This document shows, one piece after another, positions 11,495 to 22,751 of a DNA stretch of 64,000 nucleotides (positions within the stretch are counted from its first letter, which is position 1; the number at the start of each line of letters is the position of its first letter). The position numbers and the translations under genes were made by a program. The notes under the pieces are model-generated. The model saw only the letters and a list, made by a program, of their open reading frames with translations. It had not been told where the DNA came from and ran no database searches. The stretch comes from Hygrocybe punicea. Its lineage: Eukaryota; Basidiomycota; Agaricomycetes; Agaricales; Hygrophoraceae. Location: positions 4,030,001 through 4,094,000 of the forward strand of contig OY744470.1 in NCBI GenBank assembly GCA_963556145.1, given 5' to 3'.

Positions 11495-12309
11495 CAGCCG
11501 TTTTTGTAATTGTTGGCACTAACTCAGCTTTTTTCAATCAATTAGAAAAATATGGACTTAGTAGAATTTTGAATGCTGAGTTGTGAATCTCATGAGATAC
11601 TGCATGGATTGGGATGGTTATGGAGGAAAAGTTGTACTATTTCTTAAGGGCTATCAATGCCTATAATTACATTTAGACAATATTCAGTGTATGGGGAGTT
11701 GTGAATGAAATAAAAGGTAAACCAGTGTTTTCTAACACCCAAAATGATATTGTCAAATTATGGCATCAAATGAACTCCTATGAAGAAGATTGTAAGGGGG
11801 AAGTTGTTCATTTTTTCAAGGGCTAGAAGTACATATACCGTGTTTTTCTTTATTTTTTCTCCTTTGAGCCAATATTACATCTGTACTGTGTTTGCCTGCA
11901 TCAGGTCTGAAATATGACATGAATCATAAATATTGCTCAAAGGAGAAAAAATAAAGAAAAACACGGTATATGTACTTCTAGCCCTTGAAAAAATGAACAA
12001 CTTCCCCCTTACAATCTTCTTCATAGGAGTTCATTTGATGCCATAATTTGACAATATCATTTTGGGTGTTAGAAAACACTGGTTTACCTTTTATTTCATT
12101 CACAACTCCCCATACACTGAATATTGTCCAAATGTAATTATAGGCAATGATAGCCCTTAAGAAATAGTACAACTTTTCCTCCATAACCATCCCAATCCAT
12201 GCAGTATCTCATGAGATTCACAACTCAGCATTCAAAATTCTACTAAGTCCATATTTTTCTAATTGATTGAAAAAAGCTGAGTTAGTGCCAACAATTACAA
12301 AAACGGCTG
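11495..12309. mobile_element. Foldback MITE of Tc1/mariner type, near-perfect inverted arms
   Basis: An 815-bp element made of two arms of about 380 bp (11495-11877 and about 11931-12309) that are nearly exact reverse complements, with a loop of about 55 bp. It starts CAGCCGTTTTTG, ends with the complement, and is flanked by TA on both sides (11493-11494 and 12310-12311). The first ten bases are identical to those of the Tc1/mariner element at 16241. An RNA through it would fold into a long hairpin. The 70-residue open frame in the right arm has no recognised domain. Confidence 0.9.
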
Positions 12310-12311
12310 TA

Positions 12312-12710
12312 ATAAAAATAAATTTATTCATATAAAATTAGTAAGTTAAATTTAACGAAAATTTAGCATAAGAACCTTCTTAATTGGTCTTACTGACTTA
12401 ATAGTCTTAACCCATCTTATTGTGTCTTAAGTCACATTTTAAGTCACATTAAGTCACGTTAAGTGGAAAGGTGTTTTCCTGATGACTAACAGAGTGGCAG
12501 TCACCATCAGATAATGGGTGTCAGAACGGTCAGGCAAGGCTTATCAAAGTGCAAAATTCAAAACTGACAGGCTCTCATGCATGAAGTCCTGTAGGCTATG
12601 CAATCTACAATATATGTACTTCCAAATTATCCACAACTAGCGGTAGCGTTTTCCTTTGAGTCTTCCAGAATTGTGAACCTTCACTCGTAAGGGGAAAAGT
12701 CCAAGCGTAT
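12312..12710. other. Intergenic AT-rich DNA
   Basis: No gene seen. AAGTCACATTAAGTCACGTT repeats occur near 12430-12465. Confidence 0.5.
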
Positions 12711-14725
12711 GCATCAGCAAATCAGCAATTTGTCTGACAGGTCTGGGGCGGTCTGGGCCTGACCAGTCCAGACCATAAAACCATTCAGACCATGATGTTA
12801 GATTCTAATTTCTTCCAACCACTTCCAGATGGCATCGTCTGGACCAGACCACTTCCAGACCAGCTCAGACACACTTCCAGACCATGTATAATGTATTATA
12901 TTAACAGAAACATAATACATTGATAACAAATTTTCAAAACATAAATGTTCCAGAGCCTATACTGCAACCATTCTCTTCATCATCCACCACCTGTCATCAT
13001 TATCCATCAATATGGGACCCCGATGTGGCACATTGGGAACAGGTCGGTTCGCAGCCCTCGCATTTGATCTTCTTGCGGCTGGGGCGGAAAAGTCAGGATG
13101 CGAGAGAGATGAGCTGGATGATGATGAGAAGGCTGACTGACAACTCTCGCAAGCCCTCCAGACGCGGTGATGTTGCAGCAGCACTGGCTTTGATGTGTTC
13201 AATGTCAGGAATTGGCATTCGGCTGGGGCTGACTTGGTTTCCTGTCCATTGCACACAGCCCTGGGCTCAATGTTGCCCATTTGTCCATCAGGACCATCAT
13301 GGGCAGGGCCATTCAGTGCTAGCAGTGGCTTTGTCGCCATACTTTGTTCCCAGGGGTGGCATGACGGCATAGGCTCAGGGTATGCACCAACCATAGTTGG
13401 TCAGTAACAGACATGAAAAAATTCGTACCTTTTGCCAGCCGGGGTGGGCACACCCTCACCATGCCTGCTGCCCATCTGCCCCGTATTCCCTCGCACCGCC
13501 CTCGTCGTCTTATGCATCTTGTTTCTTGAGAGCGTTGTCGGTACAGACATTGAGGTGGGCATGTATACGGGTATGGGTGTGAGCTGGGCACAGCCAGGCA
13601 GTCAGTAAACCAGACAAGAAAAGAGAAAAAATGTACCAACTTAGGGGGCCCGCTGCTTCTGTTGCACTGGACTCGTCGTCGTCTCCTCCTGGTTGCCGTT
13701 GGTATCCCACACTGGCTCTTGTTCGTGGTATGTGTGGTGGGTGGGGATGTTGAGGTACACATGGGCTGGGCACGGGTATCATAGTAGTTCGTAATGGGCA
13801 AAATAAAAATAAAAACAAATTACAGCAGTGGCATGATAGCCCCTGCTGCTCTCATCATTGCTAGACTTATCTCCACTGTTGTATTGGTTGCTGTTGGGGT
13901 GTTCAGGCCATAGCCTTCAGATGGTGGCGTTGATCCACTTTGCCAGACATTGCACATTGGGCTCTCAGGCTGTTTGGGCATTGGACACGATGTAATCTTA
14001 TTTTTTTTGCGTGTAATTTACATACCTTGAGGGGGGGCATGTTGCTTGGGCTTCGTTGCCTATCATTGGCTAAGTCACTGCGGTGGCCATCAATACAGTT
14101 GATAAACAGTGAAAATAATGAAAAACTTAACTTTGCTGTGGTGAGCACAATGGGTCCACTCTCTGTCCACCTTGCAGTGTTGTCTTGTGCCAGATGTTGT
14201 TTGCTGCCATTGCTGTCACGTCTCCATTGCATGTGAGCTGGTGGCATTACATTTGAGAGTAGAGTGTAGTAATTGAAAAAGCGAAAAGGCTTACATTTAG
14301 GTGGTACACCAACTCCACGGCACATTCAGCCTTTGGGCGCATTGATCACCGTTCGTCTAGCCTGTCTTGTCATTGGCTTTGGGGGCGCATTTGGTCGCTG
14401 TTTGTTGCGCGAGGGTGGTGGAATCTGTATTGAAATATTCACATGGTTGAAAACTGCACGGACCATACTTACCTCTATATAATGTGAAAATTTATTAGTA
14501 CTTGATATCGTAGCTTGTTTACACTTAGCAATAATTTATCTTGGTTCTCGAAAATTATATAAGTGGTCTGGCGGGTCTGCCGCCATCATAGTATCTTAGA
14601 TGTCGTGGTCTGATGTGTCTGGGAAGGTCTGGGAAGGTTGTGAAAATCATGTCAGAACAAATTGGTCTGGGCCAGACCGCTCCAGACCAGAAAGTCTCTC
14701 AGAACCTTTTGTTGATTTGCTGATG
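12711..14725. mobile_element. Putative DNA transposon with GGTCTGG-rich ends
   Basis: The left end (CATCAGCAAATCAGCAA from 12712) pairs with the right end (TTGTTGATTTGCTGATG to 14725) with one mismatch. Just inside each end lie clusters of GGTCTGG/CCAGACC in both orientations (12740-12890 and 14560-14695), a subterminal pattern typical of hAT and CACTA-like elements. No clear target duplication was found; a 2-bp TG is possible. The interior (12950-14480) has skewed frames on the minus strand cut by intron-like gaps of about 50 bp, and no recognised transposase. Confidence 0.6.
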
Positions 14726-14762
14726 TGGCATTTTCCCTTGCGGTTTTATGAAGATCATCGGA

Positions 14763-15295
14763 GTGGGCCGGCCGCGTCTGGGTGAAATAGGCCAGTAAGA
14801 TCACGCCTCGTTGTGGCTCCCGTGTCTGTGGATCCAACACAAGGTTCTCATGGTCAATGTAACCCCTCTGGGTACCGAAAGCATGAGGAGGGATATCGAT
14901 AGTAGGCATTAACATTATCGTGTCTGCGGGAAGCAGCGCGTTGTTAGCATTTCCAGAACAATAACTGGTGGCCATCGCCATTATATGGTCACCTTGCACC
15001 ATTTGGATCAGCGATTTCGTCATGTCAGATTTATAGTAAAGATTTCGACCCTGCAAGAGGTTCAATGGGACAATCATGCACATCTCTCGCAAAAGATTTC
15101 GACCACCTTTGGGTTTTTTGAGCTCCTCTTTGAGGTATGTGTCCGCTGCTTCATACGTTGTTGGAATGAGCTGCATGCCTGGCATTTGCTCTGAAGTATG
15201 TTCCACAGCCCTTTTACCGAAATCAGGGCAGGATCTGGCCCATAGTATACCAGGTTATCTCCACAGAAGTCTCTATTGCCTGTAGGTGATGTCAA
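14763..15295 (-). CDS. Unrecognised reading frames downstream of the Crinkler gene
   Basis: Two overlapping minus-strand frames (15295-15074 and 15206 leftward) give ordinary-looking protein with mixed composition, for example YLKEELKKPKGGRNLLREMC and HAFGTQRGYIDHENLVLDPQ. I do not recognise a family. The frame runs left into the end of the putative transposon at 14725, so it may be truncated by that insertion. Whether it is a gene, an exon of one, or a relic is open. Confidence 0.3.
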
Positions 15296-15558
15296 GAGTT
15301 GATCTAACAGTTCGGTGCGCAGAACTTATGGGAGTCATGGTTTTACTGGTGGAAAGACAAGACAACTGTGACGCGTGGTTCGTGATGGGTCGTTCACCTC
15401 TTTCACATGAAAGCCTGCTAACCGATACCCTCACTCCTTCACATGATGAAAAAAGCTCTCAACACTGCCGTTTGTACCTCTGATGGAATGTACGTATCAG
15501 TGACTTTTTTTAATGATTACTTGGCTGTCCAAATATGATTATATTATATTTTGGACCG

Positions 15559-18500
15559 TCAAACTCGAAGACTGCACAATTTCCATAGGGCAGATGCAGC
15601 ATCGATAGTCCCTAGGAGCATTTCCTGCGCCAAGGAATTCAGGCCACTCGAGATGCAAAGATGGGCATCCAATACCAGCTTCCCAACTGCCCATATATCC
15701 ACCTCTGAACCATGTCCATCTCGGAAAGTATTTGGGTGGTGGTTGTCCCTGTGCAAATGCATGGCAGCGAGTGTTGGGGCCTTGGATGCATGATCGAAAT
15801 TGATTAGAAACCAGCTTGAATGGCCTCCCTCCCGCGGTGGCAAATACAGTATGTTGGGCCAACGAATATCTCTATGGAAGATACTGGGATCCGGCCAATG
15901 CATCACCTATGAAGCTAAGTAAGCAGGAGCATCTCTGCTACACTGAAACATACCGAAAGAGCCATCAAAACACACCATACCGCCTCTTTGAGCTCGTTTT
16001 CGGAGATAGGTTTGCGCTCTATTCCCTTGGGTGAAAGATATACTGCTGATCCGTGGCTAGGATGATCCTCGTAGCCACTGTCGAGCCTATCAATATGCTT
16101 CACGTCTTTCTTAATTAGTATAGCATAGATTGCTTTCAAATGTATCACTTGTAGCTTGCGGTCTTCCAAGGTGTACTATTTTCTAATGCCAGCCGAACCA
16201 ATGAGTACCGTGATACCATTCAGCCTATGTCTGCGTATTACAGCCGTTTTCATCGAGTATTGGAATCACAATTTTTGAATGGTGGCTGTGTCTCTCTAAA
16301 TAAGGAAGCTGCCGAGAACCCGAACACACATTGGTAGTCCAATAGTAGGCAGTAAACTTAGTTTATTTTCCACCGTAGTTGTCACCAACTATGGAAGAAG
16401 ATGATGCAGCGTCAAATGCCACCTCTGAAGCAGATGAAAATCCGCCAGCACAACAGCCTCCTCAAGAGTTCTCACTCCAACTTGTCTACTATATACTGAC
16501 TAAAGGGAAACGGGGAAACAAGGGAGCAAAGAAGGAGATTCGAGGCAAGGATCTTCACTTCGCGTGTACCGGCATGAATTATCTCGACTTCCTGAAAGCT
16601 CTCCTCAAGCGCTATGGAGAGTCGAAGTACAAAATCACCACAACGCAACGTTTTGCATTCAAGCTCTACCACCCAGGGAGATCGTATGTCTTTTTTTTTA
16701 CACACTCATCAGTACTAATCTTGTAATCAGGAAAACCGATGCACTGGATATTGATTGTGAGAGTGAGTATCGTGAGATGGTCAAGAAGCTGCATACCTTC
16801 AAATGGAAGAAGGTCAACATCATCTTCGACATGGAAGAGATCAAAAAGCGGTGCCTTGCTAGTGCAGCGGTAGGTATTCGCCCTCAATCCCCACTTTCTA
16901 CTGATCATTTGTCTAGGATGAGAATGGGTCAGAGGATGAAAACAACAATGACGCCGAGGCATCAGGACTTACAGCAGAACTATCCGAATTAGATTGGAAT
17001 CTTGCATGAATCCGGGTCCTACTTGAAAACAAGTACATCAATGACCATGACAATTGTTACACATATGTGTGTGCAGACGGATCCAAACTTCGCCTCACTC
17101 CTTTTATGATGCATGAGTGGGCACTTGCTATCGTGAGTTGAATGTTTATGAACTTGGTGCAACGCTGACAACCATCTCAGCATGAGGGAAAGGCAACCGT
17201 TCTTGAGCCACCAGCCATGCAAACATTTGATCAAGCCTACCAGGGCACTCCTCGCAATCGGATCACAAAGGATTCAGTCAAACCGACCGACAGTCCAAGT
17301 CCCACCAAGCCAACCTCAGATCTTGCTGCAATAGCGCAGATTATTTCATCCCTCACACAGGCCATACGACCTGGCCCCTCTCCCCAAGACACCCCAGTAA
17401 AAGCCATGTTGCAAATGACAAAGCCATCGTCTCCACCACTCACACACAGCCCTTCTGATATCCGCCGCTTTCTCAACTATGCAGAGGAGAGATTATGTGT
17501 TGAGGGTGCCTCAAATTACGCTATACCTCTACAGCTCAAGTGCTATGGCCCAGAGATACTACCTGACGTTGCGATCAGTGATCTTACAGCTGCAGATGTT
17601 GGGATACCCCCTGGTGACGCACTTTGGCTCAAACGAGGCAGCAGTGACTGGTGGAACCACATGGCAAAATGTCAGCGAGAGGTAGAGAAATCCACTGGCC
17701 AGTCTGGCCCAGATGCGACCAATTCTTGGGATGGTCCGCAACCAGCAAAACGGCACCACAGTGAATCAGGGATAAACACTGAGGAACCTGTTAGGTATGA
17801 GATGCGATGGCCTGAAGGGGGAGGTCAGCGTTTTTATGGTCCACATATGGTGCGAGGAAATAGGTCGGCTCATGAAGATCTTGTGTGGTACTTCTGCGAA
17901 GCTTGTAATGATTGGTATCCAATTCCCCCTGGCTTCGTTGCACCTCGTCCAAGTGGTCAGATTGATGATGATCCGTTTGCCTAGTTACCCTCGTTAGTAT
18001 TACACTCGTTAGATAGTTACTTTGCATAGGTTTTTATGCTCAATATATCCAGTTGTCGCCATCAATTGTCCATATAAATTGCAAAGTAAAAACTACAAAA
18101 CAACGCTAGATATAACCACTATTGCAGAACCACCCTGCAGCCATGGAAGAAGTTATTGTATTACATGCCTCTACTATGTTGTACAGCCCTTCAGTTCCAT
18201 CATGAGACCGATGGCGGCGGAGCCAGGATTTGATTGAGGAGAATGTATGTTCAATCAGGTTGAAGTCTGGCGAATACGGCGGAAGGAAGACAAGTTTACA
18301 TACTAGATAATAGAAAAATGTTAGCGTAACAATGAGAAGCGTGGTGGAGGTACCTACATGCTTGATCTTCAACGAGTTCCCGAATTTCTTCTGCGTGGTG
18401 TGTGTTACAGTTGTTGAGCACAAGTACACTTCGAGGGCCAGGAAAAGGATTGGTGAGAGGGATCTAACATTCATCAGTCTCAAAATAATCCATAAAATCT

Positions 18501-20883
18501 CAGGGACTTACCACAAATTCGGTCAGAACTGCATGAAGCGAGCTGAGGTCACAGAGCCTTGTATGATGTCGTATGTGATGATACTATCCAGCGTGAGGAC
18601 AGGGAGTATGGTATATCGTTTGCCACGGACAAACTGTTGGCGCTGCACACATCGACTTCCTGCCTTTGCCCAACCTGAACGGCGAGCAATCGTCCACCTA
18701 TCCACCGCTGATTCGTCTGTAAACATCAACATATCTGGGTTAGTGATGATTTGGCCGATGTAGTTCATGTATGCAGCACAACGAACGCGATCCTGTTCAA
18801 TAGCTTCTCGGGAGACCTTCTTGTTGGTATAGTCAATACGATGTAGCGTGCGTGTGAGGGTAGGTAGGGATACTGATATCTTCCTTTGACGACAAAGATG
18901 GTCTTGGATCTCATCCAGGAACAGTGTTGGGTGTTGGTGAAGTAAGGAGACAATGAATTTGACATCAGGAATTGTGAGTTTGTGTCAGCGTTGAACTCGA
19001 CGAGGATTGAAGCAAAGGCCATATTTTTGATGGAATTGGAGAGCATGGTAAGCAGTGGACTTCCGGAGACCAAGAACTTTGCAGATTACATTGAGAGACA
19101 TGCCCTGTTGGTGGTACAGGATGGGGACACGGTCCTTGAGGGCTTGGGGGACATGCTTGGGCATGGCAAGCAACGAGCGATAGAGTTTGATATGGGCCAT
19201 ATCAGACTACCAATGTGTGTTCGGGTTCTCGGCAGCTTCCTTATTTAGAGAGACACAGCCACCATTCAAAAATCGTGATTCCAATACTCGATGAAAACGG
19301 CTGTAACACTTTACATGTGAAAACCGGGGAGAGACTCACCGGTCAATTGAGATTAACTCAGGAATGCGACTTCCGACTCTCGCCTGTAACAATTTGAGAA
19401 TGGAGCAGAACTCGATCATGAGAACCGCATTTTTTACGCGGTCTGTCTTGATTGAGAGGTTCAAGGAGAAAAGATCGTTAACCCCATCCCGTGTGATGGT
19501 CGCGAGAGTGACAAGGGTCGTTACGGCATGGTAACCTGTACGGGTAGTTCACAAACTGTCGGGCAGAACAGAATAGTATAGGAGCACTGGCCAATTATAT
19601 ACGGACAGGGATCGTACGTCCATTGAAGTTTTTGAAAAAGCTCAGCCTTCGGAGTAGATCCTTGATAACCCTTCGGTTTTTCTTCTCCTCTGAAGACACC
19701 GACCCCATTCAGGACATAGGCGAAATCTGGCCACTGCAAGAGAGTGCTTGTATTGCCGTTGCTGTTTCTCACCCACGTTTCACCTCCATGGACAATCTCA
19801 AGAATTTTCCGGATGTTGTCGTCCCAAAATGAATGGAATGAATCCTCAGTGCCAGATTGACTTGGAGGTAGACTGTTGACTGCCGTGGTAAAAATTTCAG
19901 TGTACCTAACGTCCTCGTCCTCGGTAAGTCTGAACAGAGGTTGAAGATCATCCTCGGAACAGTCGATTTCAGCGTAGCCGGTCGACTGAAGCCGATTCCA
20001 TAAGTAGAAGTCTACAGGAACCTTTTCGTCGTCTTGAAGCGGTTGGGCCAGATACTCGAGAAGTAAATCATAAGAGGGAGGAAGATCTCTGCATAACGTT
20101 TCCCATTTTCTACGGAGCTCGTTCGAGATATTCTTCATGGAACGAGAACGCTTTCGCGGCCCTGGGCAGGTGGTGAGGAGGAAGCAAATTTATATATGGG
20201 AACGATGAAATTCTTTATCACCTTGAGAGCGGTCGGAGAGGTGTGAATCGGTTAATGTACTTGGGGTTATCGTCGTTCCTGGGGGAGAAACACAAGTAGA
20301 TAAGGACGAGGCGGTCGGTGGGGGCCACAAAGGTAATGGGGAGCACGTTGAGAAAAGCGCTGGTGCTGGTAATCTGGAGGAACAGAGATCCACTCACCGG
20401 TAGCCGGGGCCTTCACAAATATGTGTACTCTACCATTCTCAGGCTGCTTAGACCAATAATCAGACACGAACTTCCACTCCTTCAACCGGTGTACGCCTTC
20501 ATCGTCCTTTGTGAATGCGAGTTTCGGAAGAGAATCTTCAACGAAGGTTTCGAGATCGATATCGACCTTCCAGGGCGTATACAAGTGTGCCACAGAATTC
20601 GCTTCCAGCCTCTCGAATGAATTACCTTCAAAAGGACGAGATCTTTGGCATTGATGTTGCTGAGGATGCCATTCTTGCCCTCCTCGTGAACAAGTTTCTT
20701 CAAGGCTGCGATTCTGGTATCTTTAGGGACAGTGACATAAAACACGAAGGGGTCGCCTTCAATGACGCAGCAGAGGTCAAAAGTTGTGTCGCTGCTCGAG
20801 GAACGATTTTCGACAACCACAGGCCCGGATGATGATGGGGCTGGAAGTGGTGCGGACACATCGCGACCTTTCCCTTTTTCCAT
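15559..20883 (-). CDS. Crinkler (CRN)-type protein with kinase domain, intron holds a transposon
   Basis: The first exon (from 20883) carries a Crinkler N-terminal ubiquitin-like domain, about residues 36-88: FDLCCVIEGDPFVFYVTVPK and later KDLVLLKV. A second exon continues the usual linker (YWSKQPENGRVHIFVKAP), and a basic PRKRSRS stretch just before 20135 may be a nuclear signal. A fungal-type kinase follows: WPDFAYVLNGVGVFRGEEK, DVKHIDRLDSGYEDH, catalytic loop HRDIRWPN, and VDIWAVGKL. The metal-binding Asp of the usual DFD motif reads NFD (codon 15799-15801), so the kinase may be inactive. Introns are inferred near 20570-20630, 20160-20400, 19540-19610, 16172-19339 and 15905-15960. The fourth contains a whole Tc1/mariner element; without it the intron would be about 100 bp. 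CRN proteins in oomycetes and fungi act in nuclei as effectors or in conflict systems; the role here is inferred only from the family. Confidence 0.75.
16241..16339. repeat. Left terminal inverted repeat of Tc1/mariner element
   Basis: Ninety-nine bases matching the complement of 19205-19303 except one site (CACAATT here, CACGATT at the other end, a CpG-to-CpA difference). Confidence 0.93.
16391..17984 (+). pseudogene. Cargo gene of the Tc1/mariner element, unknown function
   Basis: ATG at 16391 (MEEDDAASNATSEADENPP). Introns are inferred at about 16683-16730, 16870-16917 and 17132-17180, joining frames cleanly. The N-terminal part has a basic stretch (KGKRGNKGAKKEIRGKD) and a globular segment; an acidic segment (NGSEDENNNDAEASG) follows; a Pro/Ser/Thr-rich middle; and a conserved-looking end with paired Cys (WYFCEACNDWYPIPPGF). 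I do not recognise a domain. One in-frame TGA at 17007-17009 interrupts it; the surrounding frame is open on both sides, so a CGA-to-TGA change is likely. It lies wholly between the inverted repeats, so it moved with the element. Confidence 0.7.
18106..19200 (-). pseudogene. Tc1/mariner transposase, catalytically damaged
   Basis: ATG at 19200. The first part is a helix-turn-helix region (VPILYHQQGMSLNVICKVLG, then LRKSTAYHALQFHQKYG). The DDE domain shows FTDESAVDRW (first Asp), then VLVLNNCNTHH, where the second Asp is normally LDN, and LPPYSPDFNLIEHTFSSIK with the final acidic residue Glu. The second catalytic Asp is Asn (codon 18413-18415). An in-frame TGA lies at 18985-18987. Two short introns near 18467-18513 and 18305-18354 are inferred. 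Tc1/mariner transposases cut and paste DNA at TA sites; this copy should be dead for two independent reasons. Confidence 0.88.
19205..19303. repeat. Right terminal inverted repeat of Tc1/mariner element
   Basis: Complement of 16241-16339 with one mismatch. Ends CGGCTG before the TA duplication. Confidence 0.93.
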
Positions 20884-21279
20884 CTTGAGAGAGATTATGC
20901 TGATATAGCCGAGTGCTGAGCGATACTTTTAGAAACTTAGAATCAACAAGTGCCAACCGTGGACAGTCTCAAATGACCGTAAACCGACAACATTAATAGT
21001 CACACTAACTTGTTGAACAAGCCTCTTATCCTGGTCAAATTACTGACGTTACTAGTGTGGGAAGATCAGGTGATCTTTTACCCACCAATGGAAACGTCAG
21101 CCAGCGTGGAGTTCTTGAAAGTCTCACCCCCTTCGCATTTTTTTTGCGTGCATTGCTGCATCGCCGCTAGGTATGTCACTCAGGACCATGCTGAATACTC
21201 TGGAGACGCTGATGCGTTATTGTTTAGGACGCGACGAGTACTAATATCTGTTTCCGCGTAAAATCCTCGCAGTTTGACA
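20884..21279. promoter_or_regulatory. Divergent intergenic region between CRN gene and ERV14
   Basis: The Crinkler gene starts leftward at 20883 and the ERV14 gene rightward at 21280, so about 400 bp should hold both promoters. No clear TATA box or named operator is seen. Confidence 0.4.
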
Positions 21280-22255
21280 ATGAGTGGTTCCGGTGCGTGT
21301 TGAATTTTTTGGGTCTATATGTCTGCATCTGACCATCGTACTTTGTATCAATCTTTCTGGCCATATTTTACTCGCTTCCGCGCCCCGTTATTGCAACTGA
21401 TTTTCTCTGACAATGTGCCCTGCTTTCCCTGGAATTGGAAACACTCTCATTGCGACAACCCAAAAACGACGAACGCAATTGATTCATGCTTGACCAACAG
21501 GATGGCTGTTTCTATTTGCGGTCCTTGTATCCGCTGGGCTGCTGTTCACCATGGTTTTCTTCGTGAGTTGTTCGATCCTAGACCAATGTTATACTGTTTC
21601 TCGATGCTGATTTTGGCCTTTGTCCGACGCAAAAATTCTTTTTTTCTTGTGACCTTCCGTCAAACGCCGCATTGCAACGTCATTGGCCTGATTTATTCAG
21701 ATTATCATGTTCTCCGATTTGGAATGCGATTACATCAACCCAATAGATCTATGTAACAAACTCAACCAAGTATGTATATCTGCCCCTTCTTTGCCACTGC
21801 TAGATATTGCTTTGCGTTTGCTCCATTTCCGTAAGCCGTGTCTGATTTTTATTTTTATTTGTAGTTTGTTCTACCAGAAAACATTACACACGCATTCCTC
21901 ACGTTACTTTTCCTCCTCTCCGGCCAATGGATAGCATTTCTACTAAACGCTCCCCTGGTGGCGTACAATGCCAACAAGTGTGTACTGGTCTTACGTCTAC
22001 TGGTGAACTGCCCTCCAACCACCGCTCTCTCTCAGAATCCGAAACAAGGATCACATGTATGATGCAACAGAAATCTTCCGCACACTATCAGGGCATAAGA
22101 AGGAAAGCTTCTTTAAGCTTGGGTTCTACTTGCTCTCGTTCTTCTACTACCTCTATCGGTCAGTTTTGTTTGAAATATCTTTTTGCGGGAACTAAATACT
22201 TAATTCCTCGTTCGTGAACAGAATGATTGTTGCACTGATTGCAGATAGCGAATAG
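21280..22255 (+). CDS. ERV14: ER vesicle cargo receptor, ERV14/cornichon family
   Basis: Six exons: 21280-21292, 21501-21562, 21701-21769, 21865-21977, 22036-22158 and 22222-22255, all with GT-AG introns. They give 137 residues, the usual length for yeast Erv14. Recognisable signatures are SDLECDYINPIDLCNKLN, LLFLLSGQWIAFLLNAP, YDATEIFRTLSGHKKESFFK and the last helix YLYRMIVALIADSE. The family consists of small membrane proteins of the ER that bind transmembrane cargo and the COPII coat to load it into vesicles for the Golgi. Hydrophobic stretches occur near residues 5-25, 55-75 and 110-130. The gene is intact, single-copy-like, and unlike its surroundings shows no decay. Confidence 0.95.
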
Positions 22256-22751
22256 ACGAACCACATGTTCATCTCTTTTTTGCTTTTTGCTTTTCTGCTG
22301 CATTTCCACTGGACGACACCACTCGTACTTTTCATCGGCGACGGTTTTCAATATTGTTCAAGTAACGAGGAGTGAACGAAAGACATTTCTCAAGACGACA
22401 TGCGGTAGATGTATGGTGTCTGGCACATTGGTTTTTGCGTAGGAGAACATGAGGCACAATCTATCCATCGTGGGGGTCGAGGAAGGCTCAGGACGTTTAT
22501 GAGCTGTGTAGATTCTTGTGTATATTTCTACCTTTTGCTTTACCCTCTGATTGAACACTCGTTGGCCGTGATGCATGCCCATCATAAGTAAGGCAAATTC
22601 ACTGGACATTTCCTAGTCGTCAGAGCGGATATGTATATGGATGGAACATGGTCATGGTGGCTAAAGATACACAGAGGTATTGAATGAAGTTGGGATATAT
22701 AATACGTACATATGTAGAAGAAAGCAAGAAAAAATCGGACATGATCAACAA

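Larger units (their letters stand above)
16241..19303. mobile_element. Tc1/mariner element with transposase plus a second gene
   Basis: A 3063-bp element with 99-bp inverted repeats (16241-16339 and 19205-19303, one mismatch) starting CAGCCGTTTTCATCGAG, flanked by TA (16239-16240 and 19304-19305). The transposase lies on the minus strand at the right; an unrelated intron-containing gene lies on the plus strand at the left, the two converging near 18.0-18.1 kb. Typical Tc1/mariner elements are 1.3-2.4 kb with one gene, so the extra gene is unusual. The element sits in an intron of the Crinkler gene, with the transposase in the host gene orientation. Confidence 0.92.

Noticed and set aside
11978..12190. 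70-codon frame in the foldback element as a gene
   Set aside because: It lies in an inverted-repeat arm, has no recognised domain, and its mirror copy at left is interrupted.
12711..14725. 8-bp hAT-type target duplication for the GGTCTGG element
   Set aside because: Flanks GCGTATG and TGGCATT do not match; the class is left open.
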